The notes: a model not told the origin generated them from the letters alone. A stretch of 64,000 bases of DNA from Ancylomarina subtilis (GCF_004217115.1 NZ_SHKN01000002.1:124001-188000), one strand, 5' to 3'. Counted from the first letter of the stretch, positions 52,081-61,488 are shown. Translations and numbers: made by a program.

Positions 52081-54429
52081 TTATTCGTATCTAATTGCTT
52101 TTATAGGTGTAATTTTTGCTATTCTATAGCTCTGATAAAAAACCGATACAAAGGCTATCAGGATAGATAGAAGACCAGCTCCCAAAAATTCCAACCACGA
52201 AATATGAATGCGATAAGCAAAACCAGCTAACCACCACTGCATAAGAAAATAGGCAATTGGCCAGGCAATAAAGTTGGCCAGTAATATCCATCTCAGAAAG
52301 CGGAAAAGGAATGATTTAAATAGGTTTTGAAATTCAGCTCCAAAGACTTTGCGAATACCCATTTCTTTATACTTCTGTTCAATAATGTATGACGACAAAC
52401 CAAATAAGCCCAGAGCTGAAATGATAATTGCAATTAGGGTAAAGGAAATAAAAACCAGACTCATGCGCGATTCAGCTTTGTATAAATAAGAGAAATCATC
52501 TTTTAAAAGGCGATATGAAAAAGGGATTTTTGGAAAATATTGACTCCAAATTTCTCTGATTTTGTTTATAATGGGTTGTTCGCTTCCCGTGGTTTTAATT
52601 GCGATATATTTAAATTCATCGGAGCTGATAAGCATCAGTAAAGGCTTAACGCCAACTTGTAGGCTGTTGAAGTTGAAATTTTTGACCATGCCAATGATCT
52701 CGCCTTCGTAGTCCCAAATTTTGACTTTCGCTCCAATTATGGGTTTCATATTCATAACGGAAGCAGCAGCTTCGTTAATGATAAGCTTCAGGCTGTCAGC
52801 TCCTTGTTTTGATGAGAATGTACGTCCTTGCAACACTTCCATTTCAAAAGTTTCAATAAAATCATAATCGACGAAACTTAACTGGAATAAGACATCTTTT
52901 GCATCTTCCGATTTCCCTTTCCAGGAAATATCAGGTGTTGAATTTGTAAAATTAATGGGCATCTGATTGGCAGCAGTCACTTTGATTACCCCAGGTATTT
53001 TAATCAGATCTTCCTTTAAACCGGGGTAGTGCTTTTGAAAATTATCCAACATCTCAATGTAGATGATGTTGTCTTTTTGATAACCAATATCTTTGTCTTG
53101 AAGAAAATCTAATTGTTTGTATATAATACTTGTGCAGATAATTAAACCCACCGATATTGTAAATTGTACAATAACCATCAGTTTACGAAAAAAGTGGGAA
53201 TCTCTGTATAATTTACCCTTTAGAATTCGGATGGGTTTAAATGATGACAAATATATAGCAGGGTAACTTCCCGAAATAAAACCTGTGAACAGAGCGACAG
53301 CTGCAAAAGATAGCAGTAAAATTGGATTCGATAGTTTTAGTGATAAATCTCTCTGAGTTAGTTCTCTAAAAAAGGGGAGGAGTAATTCCACCAAAACAAC
53401 CGCTAATCCAAAAGCAAGCAAACTGATGAATATTGATTCTGCCATAAATAAAGCAAATAACCCTCTTTTGTGTGCACCAACAACTTTCCTGACAGCAACT
53501 TCTCTAGCTCGTCGTTCCGAACGTGCTGTGGATAAATTCATATAGTTGAAACATGCAATCAGTAGGATAATAAAGGCTACCATGGAAAAGATTCTGACAT
53601 AAAGAATAGGGCTAAGCTTTTTACCACTGATTGAATGCAAATGATAATCAGAAAATTTTTGGAGAGCCAGGTCTGTATTGGATTGTTCTAAATTTTGTTT
53701 GATATAGGGTTTAATCTGAGTCTCTAAATATGGAATATAGGTATTGTTCTTAACCTGTATCATCGTTAAGAATGCATGGGAATCCCAGTTGTTTAGATTG
53801 AAACCCCAATTTTCTTTAATGAAGTTGAAAGGTAATAAATAGTCGAAGTAGAGGGACGAATTTTTGGGAGAATCCTCAAGAACCGCACTGACATGATATT
53901 TCAGGTTTGTATTGATGCTGATGGTTTTTCCCAATGGATTGTCTTCGCCGAAATAGCGCTTTGACATCTTTTCCGTAATAACAATTGAATGTTCATCAGG
54001 CATAACCAGGTTGGGGTTGCCAAGAAGAACGGGAAAGCTAAACATCTTGAAAAAATCTGAGTCAACACATAATCCCGATTTTTCAACAAAAGTTGATTCT
54101 TCAGTGCTCAGCATCAATTTTCCCCATGTTCTTGAAATACGGGTTGCCTTATCAATTTCGACAATATGTTCTTTCAGATTGCTGGCAAGTGGAGCAGGGG
54201 TTGCATAAACGGTGAATGTTTCGCCGTCAGCGTAATTTTGGTTCTCGTAAACACAGTATATCTGATTCTTGTTTTTGTGGAATGCATCAAAACTTAATTC
54301 GTACTCAACCCACAGTAAAATAAGCAAGCTACACGTAATTCCTGTAGCTAAACCTAAAATATTGATCAGTGAATATCCCTTTTGGAGATAAAGCTTTCTA
54401 AGAACAGTATTTAGAAAAATTTTGAACAT
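52081..54429 (-). CDS. MacB/FtsX-type ABC transporter permease (782 aa)
   Basis: First gene of the ABC operon and a paralogue of the 809-aa permease. It has the same double MacB_PCD-FtsX architecture with about eight membrane helices. Coupling-helix motifs are SERRAREVAVRKVVGAHKRG and EQKYKEMGIRKVFGAEFQN, and the C-terminus is ITPIKAIRYE. Its ATG is 425 bases from the divergent sigma-54 regulator start, and a -24/-12 promoter lies about 195 bases upstream. With the ATPase and second permease it probably forms a heteromeric exporter or envelope-stress complex under that two-component system. Confidence 0.93.
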   Translation of the reverse strand: MFKIFLNTVLRKLYLQKGYSLINILGLATGITCSLLILLWVEYELSFDAFHKNKNQIYCVYENQNYADGETFTVYATPAPLASNLKEHIVEIDKATRISRTWGKLMLSTEESTFVEKSGLCVDSDFFKMFSFPVLLGNPNLVMPDEHSIVITEKMSKRYFGEDNPLGKTISINTNLKYHVSAVLEDSPKNSSLYFDYLLPFNFIKENWGFNLNNWDSHAFLTMIQVKNNTYIPYLETQIKPYIKQNLEQSNTDLALQKFSDYHLHSISGKKLSPILYVRIFSMVAFIILLIACFNYMNLSTARSERRAREVAVRKVVGAHKRGLFALFMAESIFISLLAFGLAVVLVELLLPFFRELTQRDLSLKLSNPILLLSFAAVALFTGFISGSYPAIYLSSFKPIRILKGKLYRDSHFFRKLMVIVQFTISVGLIICTSIIYKQLDFLQDKDIGYQKDNIIYIEMLDNFQKHYPGLKEDLIKIPGVIKVTAANQMPINFTNSTPDISWKGKSEDAKDVLFQLSFVDYDFIETFEMEVLQGRTFSSKQGADSLKLIINEAAASVMNMKPIIGAKVKIWDYEGEIIGMVKNFNFNSLQVGVKPLLMLISSDEFKYIAIKTTGSEQPIINKIREIWSQYFPKIPFSYRLLKDDFSYLYKAESRMSLVFISFTLIAIIISALGLFGLSSYIIEQKYKEMGIRKVFGAEFQNLFKSFLFRFLRWILLANFIAWPIAYFLMQWWLAGFAYRIHISWLEFLGAGLLSILIAFVSVFYQSYRIAKITPIKAIRYE

Positions 54430-54621
54430 TAATTTTGAGTATCTGTTGTTTTGAGCATTAAAGAAGTGTCAGAGTCCAATATGTTATTAAAAATTAAGTT
54501 GATTTTTTGCGAAAATAAGATTATTTATGACTATCCATATCTGCTTTTTAAATTACTGAAATTTTTATAATAATAAATAGAGTTTAACATTGCACTCTGT
54601 TACGTTATGAGTTTATTTATC

Positions 54622-54639
54622 AGCTAGTTTCATGCCAAA
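54622..54639 (-). promoter_or_regulatory. Sigma-54 (-24/-12) promoter of the ABC operon
   Basis: On the minus strand the sequence reads TTTGGCATGAAACTAGCT. The invariant GG and GC are exactly 10 bases apart. Against YTGGCACG-N4-TTGCW there are two changes (GGCAC to GGCAT, TTGC to TAGC). Transcription would start near 54612, leaving a leader of about 180 bases. The divergent gene is an NtrC-type activator, which makes a sigma-54 promoter here likely. Confidence 0.65.
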
Positions 54640-54680
54640 AGGTCTTGTCTTCTGTATATCAGTCTGTCGTGCTGTAATTT

Positions 54681-54707
54681 AATCATTTTTTGATTTGAAA
54701 AATGATT
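54681..54707. promoter_or_regulatory. Upstream palindrome, candidate activator site
   Basis: AATCATTTTT and AAAAATGATT form a perfect 10-bp inverted repeat with a 7-base centre. Its middle is about 80 bases upstream of the predicted sigma-54 transcription start, a typical distance for an enhancer-binding protein site. Confidence 0.5.
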
Positions 54708-54854
54708 GATTTTCGAACAAGTTTTGTACGGAATCGAACGTTTTTATTTTGATTTTGGATTTTTAGTCCTATCTTGATGTTCGATTTTGGACACATTTAA
54801 ATTAAAAAAACGCTTGGATTAGAACTGAGCAACCAAGATATAAAATCTGAAACA

Positions 54855-56228
54855 ATGAATAAAGTTGGAAAAATTTTAGCAATTGATGATAATGAAGATA
54901 TTCTATTTTCATTGAAGTTACTGTTGAAGCAGCATGTCGAATTGATACATACCGAATCAGATCCTGAATTAATACCGAAGTTGATGAAACAGGAAAATTA
55001 TGATGTGATTCTTTTGGATATGAATTTTACCAAGGATGCTATTAGCGGACAGGAGGGCTATCATTGGTTAAATCGAATTCTCGAGATTGATCCCAGGGCA
55101 GTTGTGCTTTTCATTACGGCCTATGGTGATGTTGAAAAATCTGTAAAAGCTATTAAAGCTGGTGCAACTGATTTTATCTTAAAGCCCTGGCAAAACGAAA
55201 AGTTAATGGCTACGATTTCGTCAGCGATTAAGCTTAGAAAATCGAAAGAAGAGGTGACACAGCTGAAAACCAAACAAAAAGAGTTGAATGCGGTTCTGGA
55301 TCAGCCCTTTAATGATTTTATTGGCGTTTCACCCGAAATGCAAACGGTTTTTGCAACCATACAAAAGGTGGCAGTAACTGATGCAAATGTGTTGATCCTA
55401 GGCGAGAACGGAACGGGAAAAGAACTCGTAGCGCGAGCCCTTCATCGCAATTCGTCTAGAAAGGATGAAGTTTTTGTTAGTGTTGACTTGGGTGCGATTA
55501 ATGAAAACCTGTTCGAAAGTGAATTGTTTGGTCATGTGAAAGGTGCTTTTACCGATGCAAGAGCAGATCGTCCTGGTCGTTTTGAAATTGCCTCAGGGGG
55601 GACATTGTTTTTGGATGAAATAGGAAACCTATCTTTACCGATGCAGGCTAAATTACTGACGGTTCTTGAAAGACGAGAAGTTATTCGTGTGGGTTCAAAC
55701 AAACCAATTCCTATTGATATTCGATTGATTTGCGCAACCAATATGCCAATTCTTCAGATGGTCGCTGAGGAGAATTACAGACAGGATTTGCTATATAGAA
55801 TTAATACCGTAGAGATTAATTTGCCGGCACTTAATGAGCGATATGAGGATATTCCATTATTGGCTGAACACTTCTTGAAAATTTATGCAAAGAAGTATAA
55901 GAAGAGTTTTGGTCCACTTTCAAAAGCTTGCATCAATAAATTATACGACTATTCATGGCCTGGAAATGTGCGTGAACTTCAGCATTTGATGGAGCGTGCG
56001 GTTATTATGGCTGATGATAATAATTTACAGCCAAGCGATTTTCAGATAAACACCGGGCATTCACAGCAAAGCGATGTTGAGCTGGATAGTTATAATCTGG
56101 AAGAAGTGGAGAAGAATATCATTCAGAAAGTATTAAAAACCAATCAGGGAAATATTTCGAAAGCAGCCGGAGAACTTGGTTTAACTAGAACATCCTTGTA
56201 TCGAAGACTAGAAAAATATGGTTTATAA
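54855..56228 (+). CDS. NtrC-type sigma-54-dependent response regulator
   Basis: A 457-aa activator. The receiver domain (about 1-125) has acidic residues DDNED, the phospho-acceptor Asp about 55 in VILLDMNF, and Lys about 110. The AAA+ domain (about 155-385) has Walker A GENGTGKE, Walker B GGTLFLDEIG and an arginine-finger region. The sigma-54-contact loop reads GAFTDA (residues 230-235) instead of GAFTGA. The C-terminal Fis-type HTH is NISKAAGELGLTRTSLYRRL. It overlaps its kinase gene by 11 bases and is divergent from the ABC exporter operon, whose sigma-54 promoter it very probably drives. Confidence 0.95.
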   Translation: MNKVGKILAIDDNEDILFSLKLLLKQHVELIHTESDPELIPKLMKQENYDVILLDMNFTKDAISGQEGYHWLNRILEIDPRAVVLFITAYGDVEKSVKAIKAGATDFILKPWQNEKLMATISSAIKLRKSKEEVTQLKTKQKELNAVLDQPFNDFIGVSPEMQTVFATIQKVAVTDANVLILGENGTGKELVARALHRNSSRKDEVFVSVDLGAINENLFESELFGHVKGAFTDARADRPGRFEIASGGTLFLDEIGNLSLPMQAKLLTVLERREVIRVGSNKPIPIDIRLICATNMPILQMVAEENYRQDLLYRINTVEINLPALNERYEDIPLLAEHFLKIYAKKYKKSFGPLSKACINKLYDYSWPGNVRELQHLMERAVIMADDNNLQPSDFQINTGHSQQSDVELDSYNLEEVEKNIIQKVLKTNQGNISKAAGELGLTRTSLYRRLEKYGL

Positions 56229-57576
56229 AAGCTTCAGACTTAATTTTATTTTTAGGATTGTGGCGCTTTCGGCTGCAATATTTCTATTGGCTTTTGTTCT
56301 GTCAAAGAATAACTATTATACGACAGCCAGTCTTATTTTTCTTGTGATTATCTATCAGATATACGAGATGATAAAGTACGTCGAAAAGACGAATAGGTTG
56401 CTTAAAAACTTCCTTGAATCGATACGTTATTCTGACTTTACAAGAAATTTTAAGGTACAGGGCTTAGGGAGCTCTTTTGATAAATTACAAGAGTCTTTTA
56501 ATGCAGTAATTTCTGATTTCCAGAAAATTAGAGCGGAGAAAGAAGAGCATTATTTTTACTTGCAAACCGTCATTCAGCATATTGGAATTTCATTGATCGC
56601 ATTTCATCGAGATGGTTCGGTTGAGATGATAAATAATGCGTCTAAGAAACTGTTTCAAGTTAGTAATTTAACTAAGATTCAGGATTTAGAGAGTTTTAGT
56701 CCTGAATTTGTTGAGGCCCTTCTGAAACTGAAGCATGGTGAAAATACGCTGATCAAAGTCAACGATAATGATGATATTCTGCAGTTGGCCATTTACGCTA
56801 CCGAATTTAAAATAAACGACAGGCAGGTTATTCTGGTTTCGATTAAGAATATCCAGTATGAACTTGAGGAACAGGAGATAGAATCATGGCAGAAACTGAT
56901 TCGAGTGTTGACCCATGAAATAATGAATTCCATTACGCCTATCTCTTCTTTATCGAATACATTGACTACAATTCTCGACGACTTTGGAATGAATAATGTC
57001 AGTAAGTTTGATGAGAAAGATCAAGAGACTATCACAGAAGTGAAAATGGCCTTATCAACGATCCAAAAACGAAGTTCAGGTTTATTGCATTTTGTTGATA
57101 CCTATAGAAATTTAACTAAGATACCGAATCCGAACTTTAGTATTTTTCCTGTTAAGCAACTTTTCGATAACATCCATATGTTGATGAAAGAAGAGATGAA
57201 ACATAGAAATATTGAGTGTGATATCAGTATTGATCCTGAAACGATTGAACTTTCTGCTGACGAACTTTTAATTGAGCAGGTATTGATAAATTTGATAAAG
57301 AATTCTATTCATGCACTTGAGCATACAGAGAATCCTAAATTAAGTTTACGAGCTTATTTGAATAAGCGTGGTAGGATTTCGATTCAGCTTACCGATAACG
57401 GTCAAGGTATAATAAAGGAGGTGTTGGATAAAGTCTTTATCCCATTCTTCACCACTAAACCGAAGGGGTCCGGAATTGGATTGGCTCTTTCAAAGCAGAT
57501 TGTACGTCTACATGGCGGTACGATAACAGCCCATTCTATACCCGATGAAAAAACAACATTTACACTCACTTTTTAA
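56218..57576 (+). CDS. Sensor histidine kinase of the sigma-54 two-component system
   Basis: A 452-aa membrane histidine kinase. Two membrane helices near the N-terminus (about 8-25 and 35-55) are separated by only a few residues, so there is almost no periplasmic sensor; it may sense the membrane itself or a partner, for example the neighbouring exporter. A PAS-like region follows (about 110-200). The H-box is RVLTHEIMNSITPISSLSN, with phospho-accepting His about 236. The ATPase domain has N-box LIEQVLINLIKNSIHALEHT, G1 TDNGQGI and G2 GSGIGLALSKQIVRLHGG. It overlaps the response-regulator gene by 11 bases, and a strong terminator follows. Confidence 0.94.
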   Translation: MVYKSFRLNFIFRIVALSAAIFLLAFVLSKNNYYTTASLIFLVIIYQIYEMIKYVEKTNRLLKNFLESIRYSDFTRNFKVQGLGSSFDKLQESFNAVISDFQKIRAEKEEHYFYLQTVIQHIGISLIAFHRDGSVEMINNASKKLFQVSNLTKIQDLESFSPEFVEALLKLKHGENTLIKVNDNDDILQLAIYATEFKINDRQVILVSIKNIQYELEEQEIESWQKLIRVLTHEIMNSITPISSLSNTLTTILDDFGMNNVSKFDEKDQETITEVKMALSTIQKRSSGLLHFVDTYRNLTKIPNPNFSIFPVKQLFDNIHMLMKEEMKHRNIECDISIDPETIELSADELLIEQVLINLIKNSIHALEHTENPKLSLRAYLNKRGRISIQLTDNGQGIIKEVLDKVFIPFFTTKPKGSGIGLALSKQIVRLHGGTITAHSIPDEKTTFTLTF

Positions 57577-57622
57577 TTATTTAAGGGTGTTAACAGATCT
57601 AAATAGGATTTGAAAAGGAGAT

Positions 57623-57656
57623 AAAAGCAAGTGGTTTTCACTTGCTTTTTTTGTTT
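57623..57656 (+). terminator. Terminator after the two-component genes
   Basis: Stem AAAAGCAAGTG pairs perfectly with CACTTGCTTTT around a 5-base loop and is followed by TTTTGTTT. It lies about 46 bases after the kinase stop. Confidence 0.93.
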
Positions 57657-57776
57657 GAGAAAAGTATTGGGTTCGAATCAAAACACGGGTTTTGTTTTGT
57701 AATATATTGTTTATCAGTCGAAAATGAATATATTTAACTGTGTGTAATAAATCTCTCTAAATTTAAATCGAAGAAG

Positions 57777-58136
57777 ATGGAAAAGCGGAATGTGATTATT
57801 TATTGGATAGCGACGGGCTTATTGTCTGCTATGATGTTGATGTCTGCATCGATGTATATTTTTAAGTATGAAATGGTGAGTCAGACCTTTGTTCATTTGG
57901 GGTTTCCTGTTTATATCATTTATCCTTTAGCAGTTGCTAAAATATTAGGAATCATCGCTATTCTCACAAAGAAATCTCAGTTTTTAAAAGAGTGGGCATA
58001 CGCAGGTTTCTTTTTTGATTTTGTACTTGCTTTGTCGGCTCATTGGCTTGTTAATGATGGCGAATTTGTACCTGCATTTGTTGCTCTTATTTTGCTGATT
58101 GTGTCTTATCGATTTGATAAGAAAATGACCTTTTAA
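57777..58136 (+). CDS. DoxX-like small membrane protein
   Basis: A 119-aa protein with four predicted membrane helices and no large soluble domain. It matches the DoxX-like family pattern: helix 1 IIYWIATGLLSAMMLMSAS, a middle FPVYIIYPLAVAKILGIIAIL, and EWAYAGFFFDFVLALSAHWL near the C-terminus. The function in bacteria is unclear; links with redox or thiol stress have been proposed for DoxX family members. It is a single gene ending at a bidirectional terminator facing the [FeFe] hydrogenase. Confidence 0.82.
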   Translation: MEKRNVIIYWIATGLLSAMMLMSASMYIFKYEMVSQTFVHLGFPVYIIYPLAVAKILGIIAILTKKSQFLKEWAYAGFFFDFVLALSAHWLVNDGEFVPAFVALILLIVSYRFDKKMTF

Positions 58137-58176
58137 AAAAATACCTCTCAACATAGATTTATTGGGATAGAGCTAT

Positions 58177-58210
58177 AAAAAAAGCTTGGCGAATAGCCAA
58201 GCTTTTTTTT
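58177..58210. terminator. Bidirectional terminator between DoxX-like gene and hydrogenase
   Basis: A 14-bp perfect stem, AAAAAAAGCTTGGC pairing with GCCAAGCTTTTTTT, has a GAATA loop. A- and T-runs on both sides let it act for both convergent genes. Confidence 0.94.
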
Positions 58211-58232
58211 GTAAATAGATTTGAATTGAGGA

Positions 58233-59675
58233 TTATAAATCTTCAGGAAATTCCTTCAAATTGTTTTGATATATTTTCATTCCCGTTTTAGGATCGTAAT
58301 GGGAGCTTGGTCCTGCAATACAACCGCCTTCACATGCCATTACTTCGATAAAATTACCACTGGTTTTCCCCGTTTTGGCAAAGGCTTTAAGCATATTAAT
58401 CTTCTTTTTGTCTAAGCCATTTACAATAACGGGTTTGATATTTACGTATGGTTTTACTTCTAAAACAGATTGAGCAACCCCACCACTGGCAGCGTAAGCA
58501 CGACCGTGATTTTTAATGCTTCGATCAAGTTCAATCGGATTGCCATCAATATTAACATGCCATCCTGTAAACAAACCGGAAAGTTCTTCAAAAGTCATCA
58601 CATAATCCACATTGGGATCAGCCATTCCTTCGCGACGTTTGGCAATACAAGGTCCAATAAATACCAATTTGGCATTTGGGTATTGTTTTTTAGCCAATTC
58701 AGCCGTATAATACATCGGACTTTTTGTATGTGATACGTACTGCTCCATCATTGGGATGTGTTTTTTTACTGCTGAAACATAAGCAGGACAACAGGATGTG
58801 GTCATAAATGGAGCTTTATCTTCCAGACGTTCTAGCAACTCATCCGCTTCATTTACGGTTGTGACATTTGCACCTTTAGCAACTTCAATTACATCATGGA
58901 AACCAAGTTCTTTGATGGCACCAATAACATTTTCTGTTTTATATTTGAATTGACCATAGAGTGCGGGAGCAACCAGAGCGATTGTTTCTTGTTCTGATTT
59001 TAGTGATTTCATCACATCAACGATTTGAGAATTCTCCATGATTGAACCAAATGGGCAAGCTGTGATACATTTGCCACAATCAATACATTTCTCTTCATCA
59101 ATTTGTTCCTTACCATGCTCATTTTTAGAAATAGCACCTACGGGACAGGCATTTTCACAGGGTACCGGCATGAAAATAATGGAGTGATACGGGCAAACAT
59201 TCATGCAAATTCCACAATTGATACAGTTTTTAGGATCAATTTGAGCTTGACCATTTGCATTCCAACTGACTGCTTTTTTAGGGCAGTTCATCATGCATGG
59301 ATGAGCGACACAGCCTTTGCACAAATTGGTTACGATATATGAATTTTGAACACACGCGGTACAGGCCTCGTCAACAACAGTTAATATCTTTTCGATAGGA
59401 TTTTCTCTCTCAAGAGCTTCTGTGGCGTATTCTCCCAGTGTTTTAAGCTCATCACGATCATCTTCAAGTTCGAAACCCAAAAGTGGAATTAACTTTTCTT
59501 TAATGATGACTCTTTCCTTAAATATACAGCAGCGATCAGCATCTTCTCTGTTTCTGGGAGCCATCTGAAGGGGAACCCTATCAAGATTAGAAACAAGTTT
59601 TTCATCGTTAAAGAGTTCTGCCATATTGGCGACCAGATCTCTTCGAATAATCATTGTATTATCTACGTAAGCCAT
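58233..59675 (-). CDS. Monomeric [FeFe] hydrogenase (group B-like)
   Basis: A 480-aa cytosolic iron-sulphur enzyme that reduces protons or oxidises H2, probably with ferredoxin. An N-terminal cluster region (CTACVQNS..., CKGCVAHPCMMNCP, residues about 105-131) and two [4Fe-4S] ferredoxin motifs (CINCGICMNVCP, about 151; CIDCGKCITACP, about 197) precede the H-cluster domain. The three H-cluster signatures are TSCCPAY (293-299), GPCIAKR (341-347) and MACEGGCIAG (446-455), with all four cluster Cys and the L2 Lys present. The variant L1/L3 forms resemble group B hydrogenases of anaerobes. The maturation genes hydEFG are not in the window. Confidence 0.93.
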   Translation of the reverse strand: MAYVDNTMIIRRDLVANMAELFNDEKLVSNLDRVPLQMAPRNREDADRCCIFKERVIIKEKLIPLLGFELEDDRDELKTLGEYATEALERENPIEKILTVVDEACTACVQNSYIVTNLCKGCVAHPCMMNCPKKAVSWNANGQAQIDPKNCINCGICMNVCPYHSIIFMPVPCENACPVGAISKNEHGKEQIDEEKCIDCGKCITACPFGSIMENSQIVDVMKSLKSEQETIALVAPALYGQFKYKTENVIGAIKELGFHDVIEVAKGANVTTVNEADELLERLEDKAPFMTTSCCPAYVSAVKKHIPMMEQYVSHTKSPMYYTAELAKKQYPNAKLVFIGPCIAKRREGMADPNVDYVMTFEELSGLFTGWHVNIDGNPIELDRSIKNHGRAYAASGGVAQSVLEVKPYVNIKPVIVNGLDKKKINMLKAFAKTGKTSGNFIEVMACEGGCIAGPSSHYDPKTGMKIYQNNLKEFPEDL

Positions 59676-59720
59676 GCTTGCTGTATTTTTGGGTTATTGG
59701 GATTGTTTTTTTTGACGCCG

Positions 59721-59728
59721 CAAAAGTA
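59721..59728 (-). promoter_or_regulatory. -7 element of the [FeFe] hydrogenase gene
   Basis: The minus strand reads TACTTTTG, an exact TAnnTTTG match, about 46 bases before the ATG. No clear -33 TTG was seen at the expected spacing. I found no TTGTGA-N4-TCACAA-like Rex site between this and 59800. Confidence 0.5.
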
Positions 59729-59801
59729 GATATAATATGCTTTTTCTTTTAAAATTTTAATATGTTTTTTAATTATGTTTTTAAGTGTTGACATAAAAAA
59801 A

Positions 59802-59820
59802 CTCGAATGAAACATTCGAG
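59802..59820 (-). terminator. Terminator after the CCA-adding enzyme gene
   Basis: Stem CTCGAATG pairs perfectly with CATTCGAG around AAA. On the minus strand it is followed by TTTTTTAT, a U-run. It lies 8 bases beyond the stop of the minus-strand gene. Confidence 0.85.
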
Positions 59821-59828
59821 CTTTTTAT

Positions 59829-61241
59829 TTAATTTTTTTTGTCGGTTTTTAGACCCAGTTCTTTCCCTTTTTTGAGCATATATTGATAGGCTTCTTCGTA
59901 GTTGTTCTGAATCTCACCATCGAGAATCGCATCTTTTATAGCTGTTTTGATATCTCCGATAACACGAGAAGGAGAAAGGTTGAACGTGCTGATGATTTCT
60001 TCACCACTGATAGGTGGTTGAAAATTTCGGATTGCATCTTTTTCTTCGACCTCTTTTAGTTTGCGTCTAACCAGTTGAAAATTGTCAAGAAATTTCTTCA
60101 CCTTGGCTTCGTTTTTTGATGTGATATCAGCTTCGCAAAGCAGCATTAATTCCTCGATATCGTCCCCCGCATCAAATAATAAACGGCGAATCGCTGAATC
60201 GGTTACAACTTCTTGTGCCAAAACGATAGGGCGCATATGCAAGGAAACCATCTTTTGAACAAATTTCATTTTTTCATTCAAAGGCAGTTTCATATTCTTG
60301 AAAATCTTGGGGACCATTTTCTCACCTATAAAGTTGTGAGCATGAAAGGTCCAACCAATACCTTTGACAAATTTCTTCGTTCTTGGTTTTGCAATGTCAT
60401 GAAGTAAAGCCGACCAACGTAACCACAAATTGTCAGAATGGCAGCATAAATTGTCAAGCACTTCAAGAGTGTGGTAGAAATTATCTTTATGGCTAATCCC
60501 ATTTCGTGTTTCTCTACCTTTCAGTTTGTCGAATTCAGGGAAAATTAGCTGAAGTAAGCCCGCTTCATCCAGCAATTTAAAACCGATTGATGGTTTTTTA
60601 GACATCACAATCTTATTCATTTCCTCAATGATTCGTTCTTTCGAAATGATATGAATTCTGTCCTTATTGGCTTTTATTGCTTCGAAAGTCACATCAGAGA
60701 TTTTAAAATCCAATTGTGTTGCAAAGCGAATTGCACGCATCATTCTCAGAGGATCATCTGAAAAAGTAATAATGGGATCAAGCGGGGTTTTAATAATCTT
60801 ACGATTAAGATCATCTACGCCTCCAAAGGGATCAAGAAGTTCACCAAAGTTATTTTTATGCAGGCTTAATGCCAAGGCATTAATGGTGAAGTCCCGACGT
60901 TTTTGGTCATCATCCAGTGTCCCATCTTCTACAATCGGATTACGTGAATCTCTTTGATAGGACTCTTTGCGTGCGCCTACAAATTCGATTTCAAAGCCTT
61001 TGTATTTAAGCATGGCCGTACCATAACTCTTGAAAATAGAGACTTTAGTGTTACCTGCTCTGGCGGCCACTTTTTTAGCTAATTCAATGCCGCTGCCTAT
61101 CACAACAACATCAATGTCTTTTGATTCTCTTTCAAGAAAAAGGTCTCGAACAAAGCCTCCAATAACGTAGGATTCCAGGTTTTCTTCAGTTACAATATCT
61201 GAAAGGATGGGAAATATGGGGTGTGTTAAAAATCTTTTCAC
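59829..61241 (-). CDS. CCA tRNA nucleotidyltransferase (HD-domain type)
   Basis: A 470-aa enzyme that adds CCA to tRNA 3' ends. The class II nucleotidyltransferase head has [26 protein letters not shown] (residues about 24-50; GG and DxD catalytic pattern) and [11 protein letters not shown], with the RNA-binding [14 protein letters not shown] following. A C-terminal HD phosphohydrolase domain is seen at [15 protein letters not shown] and HNFIGEKM. The long form with an HD domain is common in Bacteroidota. The start is a GTG at 61241; no upstream in-frame ATG is near. It is a single-gene unit with its own terminator. Confidence 0.94.
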   Translation of the reverse strand: MKRFLTHPIFPILSDIVTEENLESYVIGGFVRDLFLERESKDIDVVVIGSGIELAKKVAARAGNTKVSIFKSYGTAMLKYKGFEIEFVGARKESYQRDSRNPIVEDGTLDDDQKRRDFTINALALSLHKNNFGELLDPFGGVDDLNRKIIKTPLDPIITFSDDPLRMMRAIRFATQLDFKISDVTFEAIKANKDRIHIISKERIIEEMNKIVMSKKPSIGFKLLDEAGLLQLIFPEFDKLKGRETRNGISHKDNFYHTLEVLDNLCCHSDNLWLRWSALLHDIAKPRTKKFVKGIGWTFHAHNFIGEKMVPKIFKNMKLPLNEKMKFVQKMVSLHMRPIVLAQEVVTDSAIRRLLFDAGDDIEELMLLCEADITSKNEAKVKKFLDNFQLVRRKLKEVEEKDAIRNFQPPISGEEIISTFNLSPSRVIGDIKTAIKDAILDGEIQNNYEEAYQYMLKKGKELGLKTDKKN

Positions 61242-61471
61242 AATATAATCTTATATAAATATCAATTCAGGAGCGTGTTCGGTTTGGCTTAAGCCCTTAT
61301 AGGTTTCAAGTTTGAAACGAATATCTCCTTGATCGGGCAAAAATACAATTATTTAGGATCATTCTAAAATATAAGAATAGATAATCAGCTTTCTAATGAA
61401 ATTGTATCAATTTAAAGATGATTCGAATGCATATTGTTTTTTAACGAATGGCAATTTGTCAGATTATTTTC

Positions 61472-61488
61472 TTGGCATGCTAATTGAT
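61472..61488 (+). promoter_or_regulatory. Weak sigma-54-like element before the thioredoxin gene
   Basis: TTGGCATG-N4-TTGAT matches the -24 block well but has GA instead of GC at -12. It lies about 40 bases before the ATG at 61530. No TAnnTTTG element was found here, so the promoter type is open. Confidence 0.2.

Larger units (their letters stand above)
54430..54854. other. Regulatory gap between ABC operon and sigma-54 regulator
   Basis: About 425 bases with a sigma-54 promoter for the ABC operon (54622-54639), an inverted repeat (54681-54707) and a cluster of TTCGAAC/TCGAACG and ACAA-N3-TTGT elements near 54713-54740 that might be further activator sites. No clear promoter for the plus-strand regulator gene was found; CTTGG and GAGCAA near 54813 have 11 instead of 10 spacer bases between GG and GC. 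Confidence 0.5.

Noticed and set aside
54813-54835. Sigma-54 promoter for the response-regulator gene
   Set aside because: GG and GC are 11 bases apart instead of 10 and the flanking consensus is poor.
59676-59800. Rex operator upstream of the [FeFe] hydrogenase
   Set aside because: No inverted TTGTGA- or TTGTTAA-like pair was found in the region; only a -7 element is convincing.
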